Part shown: in pieces, positions 1 through 12,900 of the stretch | Layout: every line of letters starts with the position of its first letter | Position numbering within the stretch: the stretch's first letter is position 1 | Assembly: GCF_950023065.1 (NCBI RefSeq) | Contig: NC_088680.1 | Coordinates: 32,848,559 to 32,912,558 of the forward strand | Source: Planococcus citri | Lineage: Eukaryota > Arthropoda > Insecta > Hemiptera > Pseudococcidae | DNA: 64,000 bases | Direction: 5' to 3' | Translations under genes and position numbers: made by a program | Notes under the pieces: generated by a model | Databases searched by the model: none | Told to the model about the DNA's origin: nothing | Seen by the model: only the letters and a program-made list of their open reading frames with translations

Positions 1-463
1 ATAAGTGAAAAAGGGCTACCTCGTTAACTGAAACTAGGATTTATCCCAAAATTATCGAGTTTACCTCTACAAGTGAAAATGTTATATGCGTTTTACCTCT
101 ATAAGTGAAAATACCTCTTTAACTGAAAGGTACTGACTCGTTCAGCCTCTATAAGTGAAAAAGAGCCTCAATGTTTTACTAAAGTTAAATCGTTTCCAAT
201 GGATTATGTGTCAAACAAGAAGATAAGGATGACCTGTGAGCTGTTTAAAGACTGACTGATCAAACTAAATTCGAAATTGATCACTGAAAATCGGAAAATT
301 TTATTGTTCAATTCATGTTTTTCGTTTTTTTTATCCGAACTTCGATAAGTGAAAATTAACCAAAAAAAACTCCCTAACTGAAACCTTCGTATGTGAAAAA
401 CTCGATAAGTGAAACAAAAATTTTCTTCCCTTGAATTTTCACTTATCGCGACGCCACTGTAGT
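1..463 (-). mobile_element. Terminal part of a DNA transposon with AAGTGAAA-type repeats
   Basis: On the minus strand the sequence starting at about 463 reads CAGTGGCGTCGCGATAAG and then continues as repeated short units of the type TTTCACTTATCGAG and TTTCAGTTAGGGAG to the edge of the window (plus-strand units AAGTGAAA and AACTGAAA at about 3, 73, 107, 147, 345 and 405). The CAGTGGCG start resembles hAT-type termini. It interrupts the RT fragment that follows, so it is younger than that fragment. The other end lies outside the window, so neither its target duplication nor its length can be read. The superfamily is a guess. Confidence 0.4.
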
Positions 464-465
464 GA

Positions 466-1175
466 TTTTCTGAAATTTGAGAGTAGTTCTGCAGCTTCAC
501 AGTAGATACCAACAATGGGCGAGGAGTAAAGAGCGCCAATGCAAATCCGTAAAGAAGAATTTTGAACAGTTTTCAAGATATTGCCTGTTTTATTTGGAAT
601 TTTTGTAAAGCATGGACTACCATAGTCAATTTTGCTGCGGATGAGAGATTTGTACAAGTGGATTAATAATTTCCAGGAAGGATTATATTTAGGATTTTTA
701 ATTATTTTTAGTAAATTAATTCGTTTCAAGAATTCTGATTTTACATTTAGGAAATGGGGGGGGGTCCAAGTTAGTTTTATATCAAATGTAAGTCCGAGAA
801 ATTTGGTAGAAGATTTGAACTTCAAGGAACGACCTTTAAATTTTAGAGTAGGTTTTGGGTTAATTTGATTTTTTTTGGAAAAAAGTACACAATGTGTTTT
901 AGATTCTGAAAAGCTTAAACTATATTTGTTTCAGCCCAATTTTCAATTTGATTTAGGGTTTCCTGAATTATTTCTACTATAAGATTGATGTTTTTAGATC
1001 TAAGAGAGATGTTTAAGTCATCTGCAAAAATTCTCAAAGAGAGTGGTTTAGTTATAACATCACAAATGTCATCAATTTGTATCAGAAACAATATTGTACT
1101 AAGGACAGAACCTTGAGGAACTCCATTTTCAATTTCAAAGGATTTTGAGTGAGTGTTATCTAGGTGTACTCTAAA
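466..1175 (-). pseudogene. Non-LTR retrotransposon reverse transcriptase fragment (Jockey-like)
   Basis: Read on the minus strand, the segment first encodes the RT motif NGVPQGSVLS (about 1100-1135). Next comes LRIFADDLNISL (about 1020-1050), the YADD-type catalytic motif with F in place of Y. After a frame change it encodes the typical end of RT: KFLGLTFDIKLTW (about 780-830) and LYKSLIRSKIDYG (about 610-660). The frame shifts between the catalytic block and the thumb block, and the protein is cut by the element ending at 463. No endonuclease or 5' part is visible. The order of motifs and the FLGLTFD and LIRSKIDYG signatures are those of Jockey/I-type insect elements. It is dead. Confidence 0.75.
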
Positions 1176-3784
1176 AGAACGATTGTTTTATACATTTTTC
1201 GCATAATTCGCATAATTTTGCAAAAAAAAATAAAAACGCGTATTTTTTAAGGTTTTTTGCAAATATGAGCCTTTTGCAGACAAAATTGTAATTTTATGGA
1301 TTAGTGGGAAAAAATTACCTATATATACTTGTAAAAAGACACATTTTGGGGGAAACAGTTTTTGTGCCCAACCCTTCAATCCGGAGCTGTGGGGGTTCAA
1401 AGTTTTCTTTTGTCAATTTTACCCCCACCACTATGACAAAAATGTTTGAAAAAAAATCGTGTTGAAAGACCCAGGCTTCCCCTACACATTCCGCATGCTT
1501 CTAGAATTTTCTCCCCACTACTCAGTACTCATGGATAAAGAAACAGAAAAAAACGCATTTTTTGGCTATACGGTCCTAAAGAGGTAGGGTGGGGCTGGGG
1601 GGGGGAAACTCCGCTCGAAATTTTTTTTGGAGGTACCCAACAATTAATCCTGTTGAAAATAAAGTAAAAAATTTGCGTCAACATTGTAATCGTTTATTTA
1701 CTTCGTAATTACACGTAATTCGTCGTATTATCGAGATACAATGTATTCAAGAAGTCAACAAACATCAATCATGACTTTTAGATTTTTCTATTCGAATATC
1801 CGAGATTCATTCGATTAATACATATTACCGTTTTCACGCTAACATTCGCATTATGGCGATTTTCTATTCGTTTAATTTCGGTGTACATATTTTTGTATTT
1901 GTAAATATGTTAAATAGGTGCATCCGTTTTATTTCGAATTGTGCATCGTATTAATAATGATATGTTCAAATTTCATTAAATCCACCATAATTTTCCAAAT
2001 CCGGGGACAGGGCCATTTCGCCTATTTGCCTGGGAATACCCTTTGAAAAAACAGGCATATAGAATATTCCACAAATAAGTAAATAAATAAAAATAAAAAG
2101 TCATCGAACGAAGTATACGCCGCATTATGAAAACAAAATCTGATACTTTTTAGAAATTTCATTTGCAACTTGTTAATTGGTTTCCACGTTAGTTTACGCT
2201 CGGTAAATGATATTCTTAAGTACCTCGTACTTAAAACTTTTACTCGCCTTGTTTACACTGTAAAAACACCCTCGACCCTTCATCACTACCTACCATTCGA
2301 GCCGCAAAGCAAAACGAGAAAGAAGAAAAAACTCATCCAAGTTTCACCTAAAACTTGATACGTCCTTAGAAAAGAAAACGCCTGCGTAAATGGCGAGGAT
2401 TTATGATAATAAATGAGAATAAAAGTAAATTTATCACGTTGATAGTTTTAGCTAGGTCGTAGAATGAATACGCAAGTAAGTATTTTTATTGATAGCCGAC
2501 GACTGTGTGGCAATAACGAACGCAAAAACAGCACCGCGCACCTTCTCGCCGTACAAATAATTTCCAAATATATAAATGTTCAGATTAAAATCGCTCTGTA
2601 TACGAGTACCTCGTCTTCTACAGTAATACTCAAAACAGGGCGGTCGCAAACTCCCAAAAAGACAATTCAACGTATTTTTCCACCGGAAAACTATCTATTT
2701 CGTGAGATACTCGCAGCTATCAAGATCACAGCCGCGATTTTTCTCCTGTACAAATTTTTTGCCTCCACCAATGGTACCTACTTAGTCGTCGACGACGTTA
2801 TTTTCCATTTCCGCCCTTTGCCTGAGGTTTTCTATACCGCGTAGTTTCATTCTTTTGATATTTTTACCGCACGATGACGGAGTATTAGATATGTTTTTTT
2901 ACTTTGTTTTGTTTTACTCGGGTAAGTATACCTTTCTTGTAAAAGATAAACACCCGAGTCACGACTGTGTTCGATGGCGTTTTATTATGCAGCCTTACGG
3001 CGGCTGGCGTTGGCGAATTTTTCATTTTTACGATTTTTCGACGTCGTCTGCTACTCTTGTTGTCTCGTCGTACCTCGAAGCCGAAATTTATACCGTCGCT
3101 ATAAATGACTCTTGAATTACAAGTTTAATTTTGCGTGCTACTGCTACGGCGAGAGAAGAGAAAACTGTACGAAATTGTAATAATTTATCTAAGCTCTTTA
3201 AACCGTATAAAAGTTAATTCTGTCGTAGATTATAACGCGTTTAATGTGTTGCAGCGAAATATTTTTTTGCTTTCGTGTTATATAGGCTTTATTCTGTGTA
3301 CACGCTACACTCATAGGCCATACAGCACGAGCAAAATGAAACGAAATAAACAGTCACATTTGTCACGTGCTGAAGATTTTTATATGTATATGTACATTAT
3401 ATATACTTTTAACCTTTGGCTCTAATGTGATATTTTTTTTTGACAAAAATTAGCCGAATTGGGTACAAATTGCTTTATGAGTGTCGTAAATTATCGACGA
3501 ATTATTGTTCCCGCAAACGAATCACGATTTGAAACCTATTTTATCGAGATGTAAACGGGCTGCAAAGTACTTGTGATTGCAAACAGAACTGTAATAAACT
3601 ACCATAAAATACGCTAAATTACACGTAATTACGGCAATGCTCAAGAATTACTTTAATGAGTGCAAATATCTACAGGGTGCACATTTGATCTTGGATACAC
3701 TTGAGTAGAGAAATGAAATACGAATATCTGATTGGCTGAGCGCACCAATAGTACGTCTGTCTATTAGTCCAAGTCAATAGTGTA
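1176..3784. other. Non-coding flank without recognised genes
   Basis: AT-rich sequence. At about 1545-1640 there is a copy of a dispersed repeat (TTTTTGGCTATA, then a G-run, then CCGCTCGAAATTTTTT) that recurs at about 10318-10395. From 2.4 to 3.4 kb the sequence is less repetitive and richer in CG dinucleotides, with short open frames (for example 2464-2844) that show no recognisable domain. I do not support any of them as a gene. Confidence 0.4.
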
Positions 3785-4395
3785 GGGTCATTCCACGTCA
3801 ATTCGACCAAGAAACGGTGAGGGGAGGGGGGTCGGTGATTTTTTTGAAATTTTTCCTATGGAAAGATCTTTTGAAGGGATGACCAATGACGCAAATCGTT
3901 GCCCTCCAGCCCTTTTTCAAAGGCTGCTGGGGGGGGTGTCAAAGTTTTCAGTGAACTTGAAATATCATCCATTCCAGCAGTGGATTACTCGATAATCATG
4001 ATACATACCAAAGGGGAACTTTTTCCAATAGTTAGGGGTTTCGAAAGTCTTTTTGGTGATATCATAAAAATCAGTGTTGCCACTTTTTTTTGTACAAAAA
4101 ATTAGCTCGAAAAGTTTCAAAATGTAGTTTTCATATCGTTCGTCCGACTTTCAAAAATTTTAAAAATATAAATATTATGGACAGCTTTTCATGCTTAATA
4201 ACATAATAAAAAAATTAAATTGGGCTGGCATTATTTCTTGAAATCGATTTTAAAAAATTGAAGGATTCAAAACACGAAAAAAAGTTTAGATTGGTGAAGT
4301 TGACCCATTTGACCCCTATATTTATGTATCCGTTGAAAAAGTTGAAAACCTCCTTTTACTCGATGAAATGAACCTCATCACAAAAAAAAAAATCA
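3785..4395 (+). mobile_element. Left half of a foldback element starting GGGTCATTCCACGTCAA
   Basis: The segment begins GGGTCATTCCACGTCAATTCG. This matches the termini of the foldback element at 48436-49580 (GGGTCATCCCATGTCAACTC), so the two belong to one family. Its inner end (about 4320-4390) is inverted and repeated at about 6005-6080: both copies share CCGTTGAAAAAGTTG or its complement, and a GTGATGAG motif. The RTE pseudogene and SINE therefore sit between the two arms. I could not find the matching outer right terminus, so the right boundary is uncertain. Confidence 0.5.
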
Positions 4396-4399
4396 TCAT

Positions 4400-5930
4400 C
4401 ATCACTGAACTTTGACCGGGTGAGCTGTTCAGCCCATCTCTGGGAAACTGTAGAAGAATTGCTCGCCGATGTGTCATAAAGTTTTTTCTTCGGTCTTCCT
4501 TTGCGTCTCCTGCCAGTGGAGTGTATTCTTTAACTTTTCAAGGGGACCATTCCTCAGGCATTCTATCAACGTGTCTTTGCCATTTCTTTCTGTAATCTTT
4601 CACGCGTACAATGATTGGCTCTGCTCCCAACTTCTTCAGGATGTCTTCATTCCTTTTCCTATCAGGTCTCATACATATATCCTGCCTTGGCTCGCATGAA
4701 TCTCATTTTTGCTGCGGATACTCTGCTTTTTATATCCTTTCTTCGCTTCCATATAGTAGAATTATTGGTCTTGCCAGCATATTGTAGATTTTTATTCTAG
4801 TTTTTGCTCTGACTTTTCATGGAGAGATGGCTCGGTTTATCGCCCCGCTTACTCTCAGGAATTTTTTGATCTTAAGTTGTGCGTCGACCTCTCCTTCATA
4901 AGATACCTTGCACCCTAGATATTTAAAGCTTCTGACTTGTTCCACTTGCAGTCCATGTACAACAATTTTACTGCATATTGGCTCTTTCCCATCTAAGGCC
5001 ATCACCTTTGTTTTTGACGACAAGATTCTCATTCTATATACCTATCTGCTACTTTCTGAAGGTTGTACATCACTCTCTGCAAGTCATCTTCTTTGTCTGG
5101 AATTACCACCTGATCATCAGCAAATACATAGCAAGGTATTGACTTGGGTGTCATTGATGTCTAGCCCTTTTGGCTATGACATTGGGCATCCTTGTCTTAC
5201 TTCTCTTCCTATCCTCTTTGCTTCTGACATGTTTCCAGATTTTACTCTAGATAATTACATTATCCATGCGCTTGGTGGTGTAGTGGGTTGAGCCACAGCT
5301 TTCTGAACAAGAGGTGGTGGGTTCAAATCCCACTAGAGACGCAGGCGTTAACAGAGGCAACAGAAATGCATGCAACCTGTTGCCGGTATCAAAAAGCTGT
5401 AACTGGTTTGAGCACCTATAGGTAGCAGTGATTACTGAACTCAGGGTTGTAAAAACCCAGCTAATGATGTATGAGCTACTTTGTAGATAGCGTAGAAAGC
5501 AATGGGAAACTACTGTGTGAAAGCGTGAAAGCTCAAAACAACGTCTATTCCCCAGAATAATCGCTGTGGTGGCATAGGCATTCACCTCACCCTGTTAGGG
5601 TACCACTAAAATGCGATTTCCAATGTCCTGTAAAGGACATGGAACCACGACAACGATGACGACATTATCCATGCATATTTTTTCAATTAATCGTACTGCA
5701 TATTTGTTTGTTCACATCGATTTTCTTCAGGATTTTGAATAGCTTCTTCCTTTGTGTCTTCTCCAGATCAACGAAGCACATATGGGTTTCTAGGTTATAC
5801 TCTCTTCTCTTCTCCATCAATCAGCAGCTTCGTTGCATATACTCCATCTATGCACGATCTTCCCTTTCAAAATCCATTTTAGCACTCCAATATTATTGGC
5901 TCCACATGGCTCCCAATTCTTCTCTCTACC
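4400..5930 (-). pseudogene. RTE-like reverse transcriptase pseudogene split by a SINE
   Basis: On the minus strand the piece at 5675-5930 contains the RT motif CFVDLEK (about 5720-5790). After the SINE (5270-5661) the reading resumes with FADDQVV (about 5100-5130), a form of the YADD catalytic motif. It then runs through KTKVMALDGKEP and SFKYLGCKVSYEGEVDAQLK (4817-5032). Towards 4440 it ends in the downstream region, with RPDRKRNEDILKKLG and KWQRHVDRM-like strings. These are hallmarks of insect RTE-type endonuclease/reverse-transcriptase elements. Several stops and frameshifts plus the insertion show it is dead. No endonuclease domain is visible. Confidence 0.75.
5257..5674 (+). mobile_element. 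tRNA-derived SINE with 13-bp target duplications
   Basis: The element proper runs from about 5270 to 5661. The head has an A-box-like TGGTGTAGTGGGTTGAG (about 5276) and a B box GGTTCAAATCC (5320-5330), the two internal RNA polymerase III promoter boxes of a tRNA. A unique body of about 300 bp follows, ending in a CGA/GAC-rich tail (ACGACAACGATGACG). It is flanked by the direct repeat ACATTATCCATGC at 5257-5269 and 5662-5674, the signature of L1/RTE-mediated insertion. The body recurs at 61392-61697, showing that it is a family. It lies inside the RTE-like pseudogene. Confidence 0.85.
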
Positions 5931-6004
5931 ATCTAAAAGATTCAAAAAATGAATAAATTTTTTTTTATGTTTGGAATTTAAAATTGAAATTTTTTGAATT
6001 TTGA

Positions 6005-6600
6005 TTTTTTTTGTGATGAGTTCATTTTACCGAGTGAAAGAGGTTTTCAAACTTTTTCAACGGATACGTAAAAATAGGGATGCTTTGCATATTTTTCTTT
6101 GGACTAGAAAAAGTGCATTTGATAAGATCTCTCCGAATCATGAAATTTCCTGACGAATACGCCCAGTATAATTTTGCATATTTCGCATATTTCACACTAA
6201 ATTGCATATTATTTTAGGGAGAAAACTTGCATATTTCTGACATGTACGGAAATTGTGCAAAAATTGAGATTTTTAAGGCTTCTTTTGTTCAAAAAATCGC
6301 AACACTGCTAACATATCATCAAGAAAATTTTTTTCCTAAAATAATTTCATAAATTTATAAATACATGACTTTTTTTTACCCGTTTTTTAAAAAGAAAAAT
6401 GTATTTTTTGATCACTGGGGTTGATTTTATTGTTTTGAATTAACAGTTTTCGTGTTTTTTAGCTTGAAAAATTCTTTTCGTGGAAAATTTTACATACTTA
6501 TTTTGTGTGAAAAAATTGCATAAAATATCGCATATATTATTTTCATCATATTTCTGCATAAAAATCTCAGCTCTATTTTATAAACTTGAAAACGTGTAAC
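6005..6600 (+). mobile_element. Probable right half of the foldback element begun at 3785
   Basis: The first 75 bp are the inverted copy of 4320-4390. Further on, GCAACACTG near 6300 mirrors the complementary CAGTGTTGC near 4072. It contains many GCATAT/CGCATA repeats. The outer boundary could not be found by eye. Confidence 0.35.
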
Positions 6601-9040
6601 TGCAATGGACAACCGAAACTGAGAGAATCCTCGAAATCAGAGTCGGAACCAATTCATCTTACCCCCTCCCCCACCCGGCATGGCTCTTCTGGTTTGATTT
6701 TTAAAAAAATACGTGCTATTTTCAGACAAAGTAAAACTGCCTTAGGTCTAACTTATTGCTCTATGCTCATTCCCTTTTTCCTTTCTCTGTTAGCTGAATA
6801 AACGACAATGCAACTCGCATCAAAAAGAATTTCACCGCATATTCGATACCAACAGGTCCAAAATAACATGCCAACTTACAAATAAGTAAAGACCGAGACG
6901 CTATAAGTAAATCCACCCTCTGGAGATTTTTTCTGCTGAAATTATTCGTCGTATACCTACCATACAAAACCCAAACGTAGCTCAGCAAAACCGTTGACGT
7001 AACTCTAAAACAACACCGAGAGCGAAATACGAGAGATGCTGCGAGAGTAAAAGCTTTCGAATAAGAATCGTGAGATATTCAGCAAAAGTTTATTGTTTCG
7101 AAAAGGTCCGGTCGCCCTGATGGGAAAAATTTTCAACGACAATCGACGATATGTTTAAATATCCGCGGCCGCTGTCCCTTGTCCCTGTTCGTTTCATTTA
7201 GCAAGATTCTATAGGCTGTTGGCGCGCTGTCGTTCGATTTTAATGGGTAAATATTAAAAGCTGTATTGATTAGCGTCCCCTGTCCATGGCCCAACTCCGC
7301 ACTCAACCTTACTCAAATACATACACACTCGTGTATTGTATGGACTATGGAGGTCGAGTTTCTGCTTTCTACGTACTTGAGTATACGTATATACGACAAC
7401 GAATTATAACGTGTACCTATTATTTTCACACGTATGCACGTTTGTTGAAGTAATTTATTGTTCCAAGTGTGCTAAATGTAGGTAGTCTGCATTCAGGGGC
7501 GACCTTCTAGACCTTATTGCAAGTTTATAGGTACCTACCTTACTTTTACATATGGTACGAGTAATTTTGATGTAGGCAGGTACCAACTGTACATCGCGTG
7601 AGAATAAAGTGTAAATTGAATTTCCATAGTATGCTTCCTAAGCTTACTTACACTCACACACCATCTCAAATTTCACCCAGCCATAGTGCAACTTCTTGTG
7701 GTATTTTTATAAATTCTCGATTTTCATTCAATCTCGACTCAAGTCACACTGAGAAATACAGACATAATCAACGCACACACTTGCAGATCTACTTAGCCAG
7801 ATTTTAATGAATCCCCAGCCTCGTATAGTTTGTGGCTCGAGAGTCGAGACCTTCAAATCCAAAACGACCACGTTTTTCTTTCAGCTTTAAAATAAGCGTC
7901 AAGTTTACTCGAATCGTGTCCTGTGTAACTGCGGGTGTGCGTGTTCGCCAACAACAATACAACAAATGAAATTACAACGGCACCGTTTGTAATAAGCTTT
8001 AAAGGATGTTTACAAAAGCCGCACATGTACTACGAACTAGATTTCTAATTCGTTTGCCTCTACCACAGCCACACGTCCCCGAGCTCGACTATATGGAACG
8101 TTTCGTCGGCTCGTATGCTCCTTATAAAAATCTGCCAGCCGTAGCGCAAGCACCAGAGAAAATCCATCGAGCATGCAACATGCAAAATTCGCGTATTTGT
8201 CAAAATTATAAAGTGTCAGCTGAAGAAGGAAACGTTAAGAAAGTTTTATAAAAATGCAAATTTCCTTAGCAAATTTCACGTTATGAAACGCTTTGTCGGC
8301 ACAAAATAAACGTAGTTTCCGTTTTCATTTTTTCCCTTCATTTTCGGCGAAATAGTCATCCCTTGAACGGTACGACTACGAGTGTGAAAAATCGCATGGT
8401 TTTTGTGTGTGTGTGTGTGGCGTAAGAATGAAACAGCTATTTTTTGCCATTTTCATTACATTTTTCCCTCCTCGAAATGTATTTCGGCTAAATCGACGAA
8501 TTGACGATATCGAATCGATAATCGATTTATTTGCGAGAGTATTGTTGTTGTCTAATCGAAAAATCAAGGTTATATCCGACGATGTGTCCTGCTGTTGGGA
8601 GTATATTCATTTTATAACTTGATTTTGGTTTTATTGAGAAAGGGTTTTGGGGGATCTTGAAGGAGTCCAATTAAAAAGCTAAGATCATATTTGAGTTCAG
8701 ATTTTCCAAAAACATGTTCTTTTTAATTCTCATTAAAATTTAGATTTTGAGTATTCTTTATAAAAATGACGAAGAAAAAATATTAAGACTTTTTTGATTA
8801 CGTCAGAAGAAAATGTACTTTTTGAAAATTACAGGGTGTCTAACACTCCTATTTATTCTACAAAAGTCTTTTTTTTGCCTATGACACCTTTTTGTCCTTT
8901 TAGTGTCCTTTTTTTCAACAATTTTATCCAAAAGTCCTTTTTTTCCAAAATGACTTTTTCAAATTTTCAATTTTTCCCCCTTTTCCCCGGAATTTTGAAC
9001 TTGTAAAAAAGGGCTCATTTGTCGACTTTTTTATGAACTT
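6601..9040. other. Non-coding flank without recognised genes
   Basis: No gene or complete element is recognised. The part from 6.8 to 8.6 kb is low in obvious repeats and contains CA/GT runs (for example GTGTGTGTGTGTG at 8406). Short open frames at 7598 and 8006 have no recognisable domain. Confidence 0.35.
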
Positions 9041-9049
9041 AAATCACTG

Positions 9050-9900
9050 ATTTTTGTGAGCTTCTGCCCTCGCTTCGCTCGGGCTATTTGCTCTTCTTTT
9101 TCCAATTCAATGACTTATTTTTCAAATTCAAGAAATGTTCAAAGTTTGAATCAGAAAAATAAACTTCTCCTTCCTTACAGATTTTTTTTTACTTCTCAGC
9201 AAAACATAAAACTTTGATAACTTTTTGCCTTGCTTCACTCGGGTTTGTTTGCTTTTCTTTTTCAAGTTTGAATTTTTTCTTTTCTTTTCTTTTCTTTTTG
9301 AATTGGGGTGTTGAATCATCATTTAAATTTTAAGATTTTGTAGCAAAATATAGGTAACTTATTAGTTATTACACAAAAAAACATCGTTTTCATACCTCTC
9401 AAAATACTGAATTTCTAAAGCTTTTGCCCTCGCTTCTCTCGGGCCCGTTAGCTTTTCTTTTTCCAGTTTTAAATCAAAAAGAAACTCATAATTCAAATTT
9501 TAAAATTTTGAAGCAAACATGAATAATCCATCACACAAACAAACTTTGTTTTTGTACCTCTGGAAATGCTGATTTTCGAGAGCTTTTGCCCTCGCTTCGC
9601 TCGGGCCCATTTACTTTTCTTTTTCAATTTTCAATATAATTTGAATACCATCGTTTTTATTCCTCTCAGAATATTAATTTTCGAAAGCTTTTGCCATCAC
9701 ATTGCTCGTGCCCATTTGCTTTCTTTTTTCATTTTCGATTTTTCAAAAAAAAAAATCATTCGAATTTCAAAATTTTGTAGCAAAATAATATACTTCATAA
9801 CTCATCACACAAGATAACATAATTTTTTATATCTCCCAAAATACCTTCTAATTTTTGAGAGCTTTTGCCCTCGCTTCGCCATGGCCAGTTTGTTTCTTTT
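9050..9900 (+). repeat. Spaced repeat cluster: GCCCTCGCTTCGCTCGGGC followed by a T/C tract
   Basis: Six diverged copies of a unit reading AGCTTTTGCCCTCGCTTCGCTCGGGCC followed by TTTGCTTTTCTTTTTC start at about 9060, 9227, 9420, 9581, 9687 and 9861, so spacing is 100-190 bp. The core GCCC...GGGC can fold as a small hairpin around TTCG. Between the cores the spacers also resemble each other (CAAAATTTTGTAGCAAAA and ATAACTCATCACACAA types). This is a degenerate tandem array and not coding. Confidence 0.7.
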
Positions 9901-12900
9901 TTCCTTAATTAATAATAAATTCCGAACTGGAAGGAGAAATCTCGCCCACTCCCTCTCCCTCTTAAAAAATTCCAAGTGTTCAAAAACTGTCCCGTTAAAA
10001 GTCCTGCTAAAATTCCTTTGGCTAAAAACTTAAATGAAAATTTTGAACCTCCCACTTTGAAAAAAAATTTGACCCCCCCCCCATCACCTCAAAAAATTCC
10101 AAAAGTGCTCGAAGAATGGCCTGCTGAAACTCCTACCAAAAGTCCTTTTTAAGTCTTTTTTTTTCATTTTGAAATTTTGTTAGACTCTCTGAATTATGGC
10201 CAAAAACAGTGTTTTTTTTTTGACAATTTCGTCAAAGTTAGAATTTTTTTATAATTTTGACAAAAACGAGACTTTTTTGATAATTTTGGCGAAAACAGGA
10301 ATTTTTGGCAAGTTCTTGCAAAAAACGCGTTATTTGGCTATACTGTCCAAGTGTGTTGGGGGGGGGGGTGGAAATTCCGCTCGAAATTTTTTTACCCTTT
10401 TTGGTGTGTGAATAACCCCAAAAAAATTCCTAAATTTCCGAAAGGTGGAATTTTTAAATGCCACATAATAATGTGATTAATTTCTGTAAAATTGGTTGAA
10501 AAAATTGAGAAAGGGGAAAGGGTAAAAATATCATGACTTTTGGAACTCCTCTTCATTTCTCCAATTTTTTTGTTTATTGACGACTCGAAAGTATTCAATT
10601 CTCAAAGGATTGAGTGGCGAAGTTCATTTTTGGCTTTTCCAAAGTGATTTCAAATTTCTGGAGAAAATTAAGAAATTGCTGGAGACTTCAGAATAGCCCA
10701 AAACCGAATTGAATAAAGTATTTATTCACATTAGTTCTTGCTCCCGAAAATAATGTTTCGCGAAATGTTTTAAAATCGCCCTTAGCAGAGCCACAGCTTT
10801 TTTGAATTTTTTAAATGTTCAAAAATTCAAAAATGAACATAAGCGCCAGAAATTTGGATTACAATGGGTTTGAGATAAATGCTCATTCGATTCAGAGAAT
10901 GTGAGTCTAAAATGCTCTCTAGTTATGTACATGATTTAAATTTGTACCACAACTCGAATGAACGAGGTATACGATTGTAAACTAGATTTTTTGCCAAAAC
11001 GACAAACCATCTCGGAAAATGTATTCGCAATTTTTCCATCCCGTTTTCACTGCCATAAAACACGAAACGTCCGAGTAAATACAATTTGCCGCTGTACCTA
11101 TCCATTAAGTAAATTAAACACTCGCCGAGCACATTGTGTAAAATCAAGTTTATATTTCAAAAACTCAATTTACGCCAATCTATCAAAATACTTTGGTCGG
11201 TGGCCGGCGTGTTAGCAGCTCGATATTTCCTCGTAGTTGTCAAACTTTGCAACGATTCGATTAATTGAAATCATCACGCTCGTTCACGCAAATACCGAAC
11301 GCCAGACCCCAGACGTTATCGAATGAAAAATTATACGTATCCTAGTGCAATAAAAATTATGAAAGTTGAGTTAAGTGTAAGGCCAGCAAAAAAAATTACC
11401 CCGACTGATTTATTAATCTATTTGAAAAATTTATGCGATACGACGAGGGTCTCTTTTGTGTATCGTTTTCTTGTGCGATGACGAGGTACGAGGCGAGAGA
11501 AGCACGAACCAGGAAGTGTACGTATAATTTTATTCGACACACAAAGACCGACTTATTTTTCAGTTTCTTATTCATTCGACTCGAGAATGTATTTAAAATA
11601 ATACCAACAAGATACGCGTCGTCTTCGCGACTCCAGACCAAAAAAATGAAAAAAAAAAGAATATTAATGCTGGCGTGAAATTATGTTTTTTTTTAAATTT
11701 TACTGTTCCACTTGGTAGGATTCATTTTACCTTCGTTTTTATACTGGAAAAATACCGAGGCGGAGTATGGGTTTAATAAGGATGAGAATTTCTCATCTTT
11801 GCTCGAGCTTTTGGTTGAAATTTCCACAAAGTGATGGAATCTTAGCTCATTCTCCATCAAAAAATATTGTTTTTTGTACAATTTATTTATTCGCGAAAAC
11901 CAAGGTACGAGAATTTTTGTGTTTATTGTGTACGGCTTATTTTACGTTGAGCGTCTTTTTGTTGTTTAGTTTTCAAAGTGACAATTGTAATCCTTTTTTT
12001 TTTGGTCTGAATTTAGGATCATTTTTATGTAAGTATTTACTTGTGATGAAAAACAAAGTCTGTTGAAAATAACGAAATTGATGAAGGTTCCTGATGACGT
12101 TATTCGAATTGATTTCTTACTTGAAAATGGGCATGAAATATGTTGAAAACTAAAAGGGATTCTCTCGATCACTTTGTCGCCGATTTCGCTAATTTTTTTC
12201 CTCAAAATTAATTGAAATTCAGAAATTTCAGAAATTTTGAAATTAACGCCTCACGAAATACCAGGAGATGTATTTTTGAGTCGTTTTTCGTTTTGTCCTC
12301 AATCGAGATATGTTTTTTTTTTTTTTTTTTTTTTTTTAATTGTCAACCTCTATGAAGTAAAGGACGAGGTAAGGTGGGGGGGGGGGTCGCATTTTTTCTG
12401 AACTTGTGGGATTTTCTTTCCATCCGACGTCAACATATAGAGAATTAATAAAACATCGAACTTGCAACTCTAATAAAAGTACCTATTCCATTCTGTTTTT
12501 TATTTGACTTGCATATCAACCTACCTACGTATTTCTGAAAAACAATAGGCCAAACCACATACAAGAAACAGGAAGGAGGGTGCGAGGTCGTCGACCAAAT
12601 ATTCAATATCCTTTACTAAAGTAGATATTACTTATCTGCAATCTTACCATCTGTTACCCACGTTCATTGTACCCATAGATTGCAATCTGGCCAACGTTTT
12701 ACACCCTCGAGCAAGCCTTTGAATAGGTTAAAGGTGTACGAAGATGGAAAATTCTTGCTAACAAGTGTACTTTTATGTGGTTACCAGGTGTCTGGTTAGC
12801 TTTTGTCGATGGATAAATAAATGTTTTCGTTGAACTAGCGACGACCCCGGATCATTTTTTCACTCAAAGGATTCGTTATATATCGTAGGCAGATTTTGGC

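Noticed and set aside
5247..5585. 112-codon minus-strand frame, and 61367-61579
   Set aside because: Antisense translation of the SINE body; the similarity between the two is nucleotide repeat identity, not a protein family.
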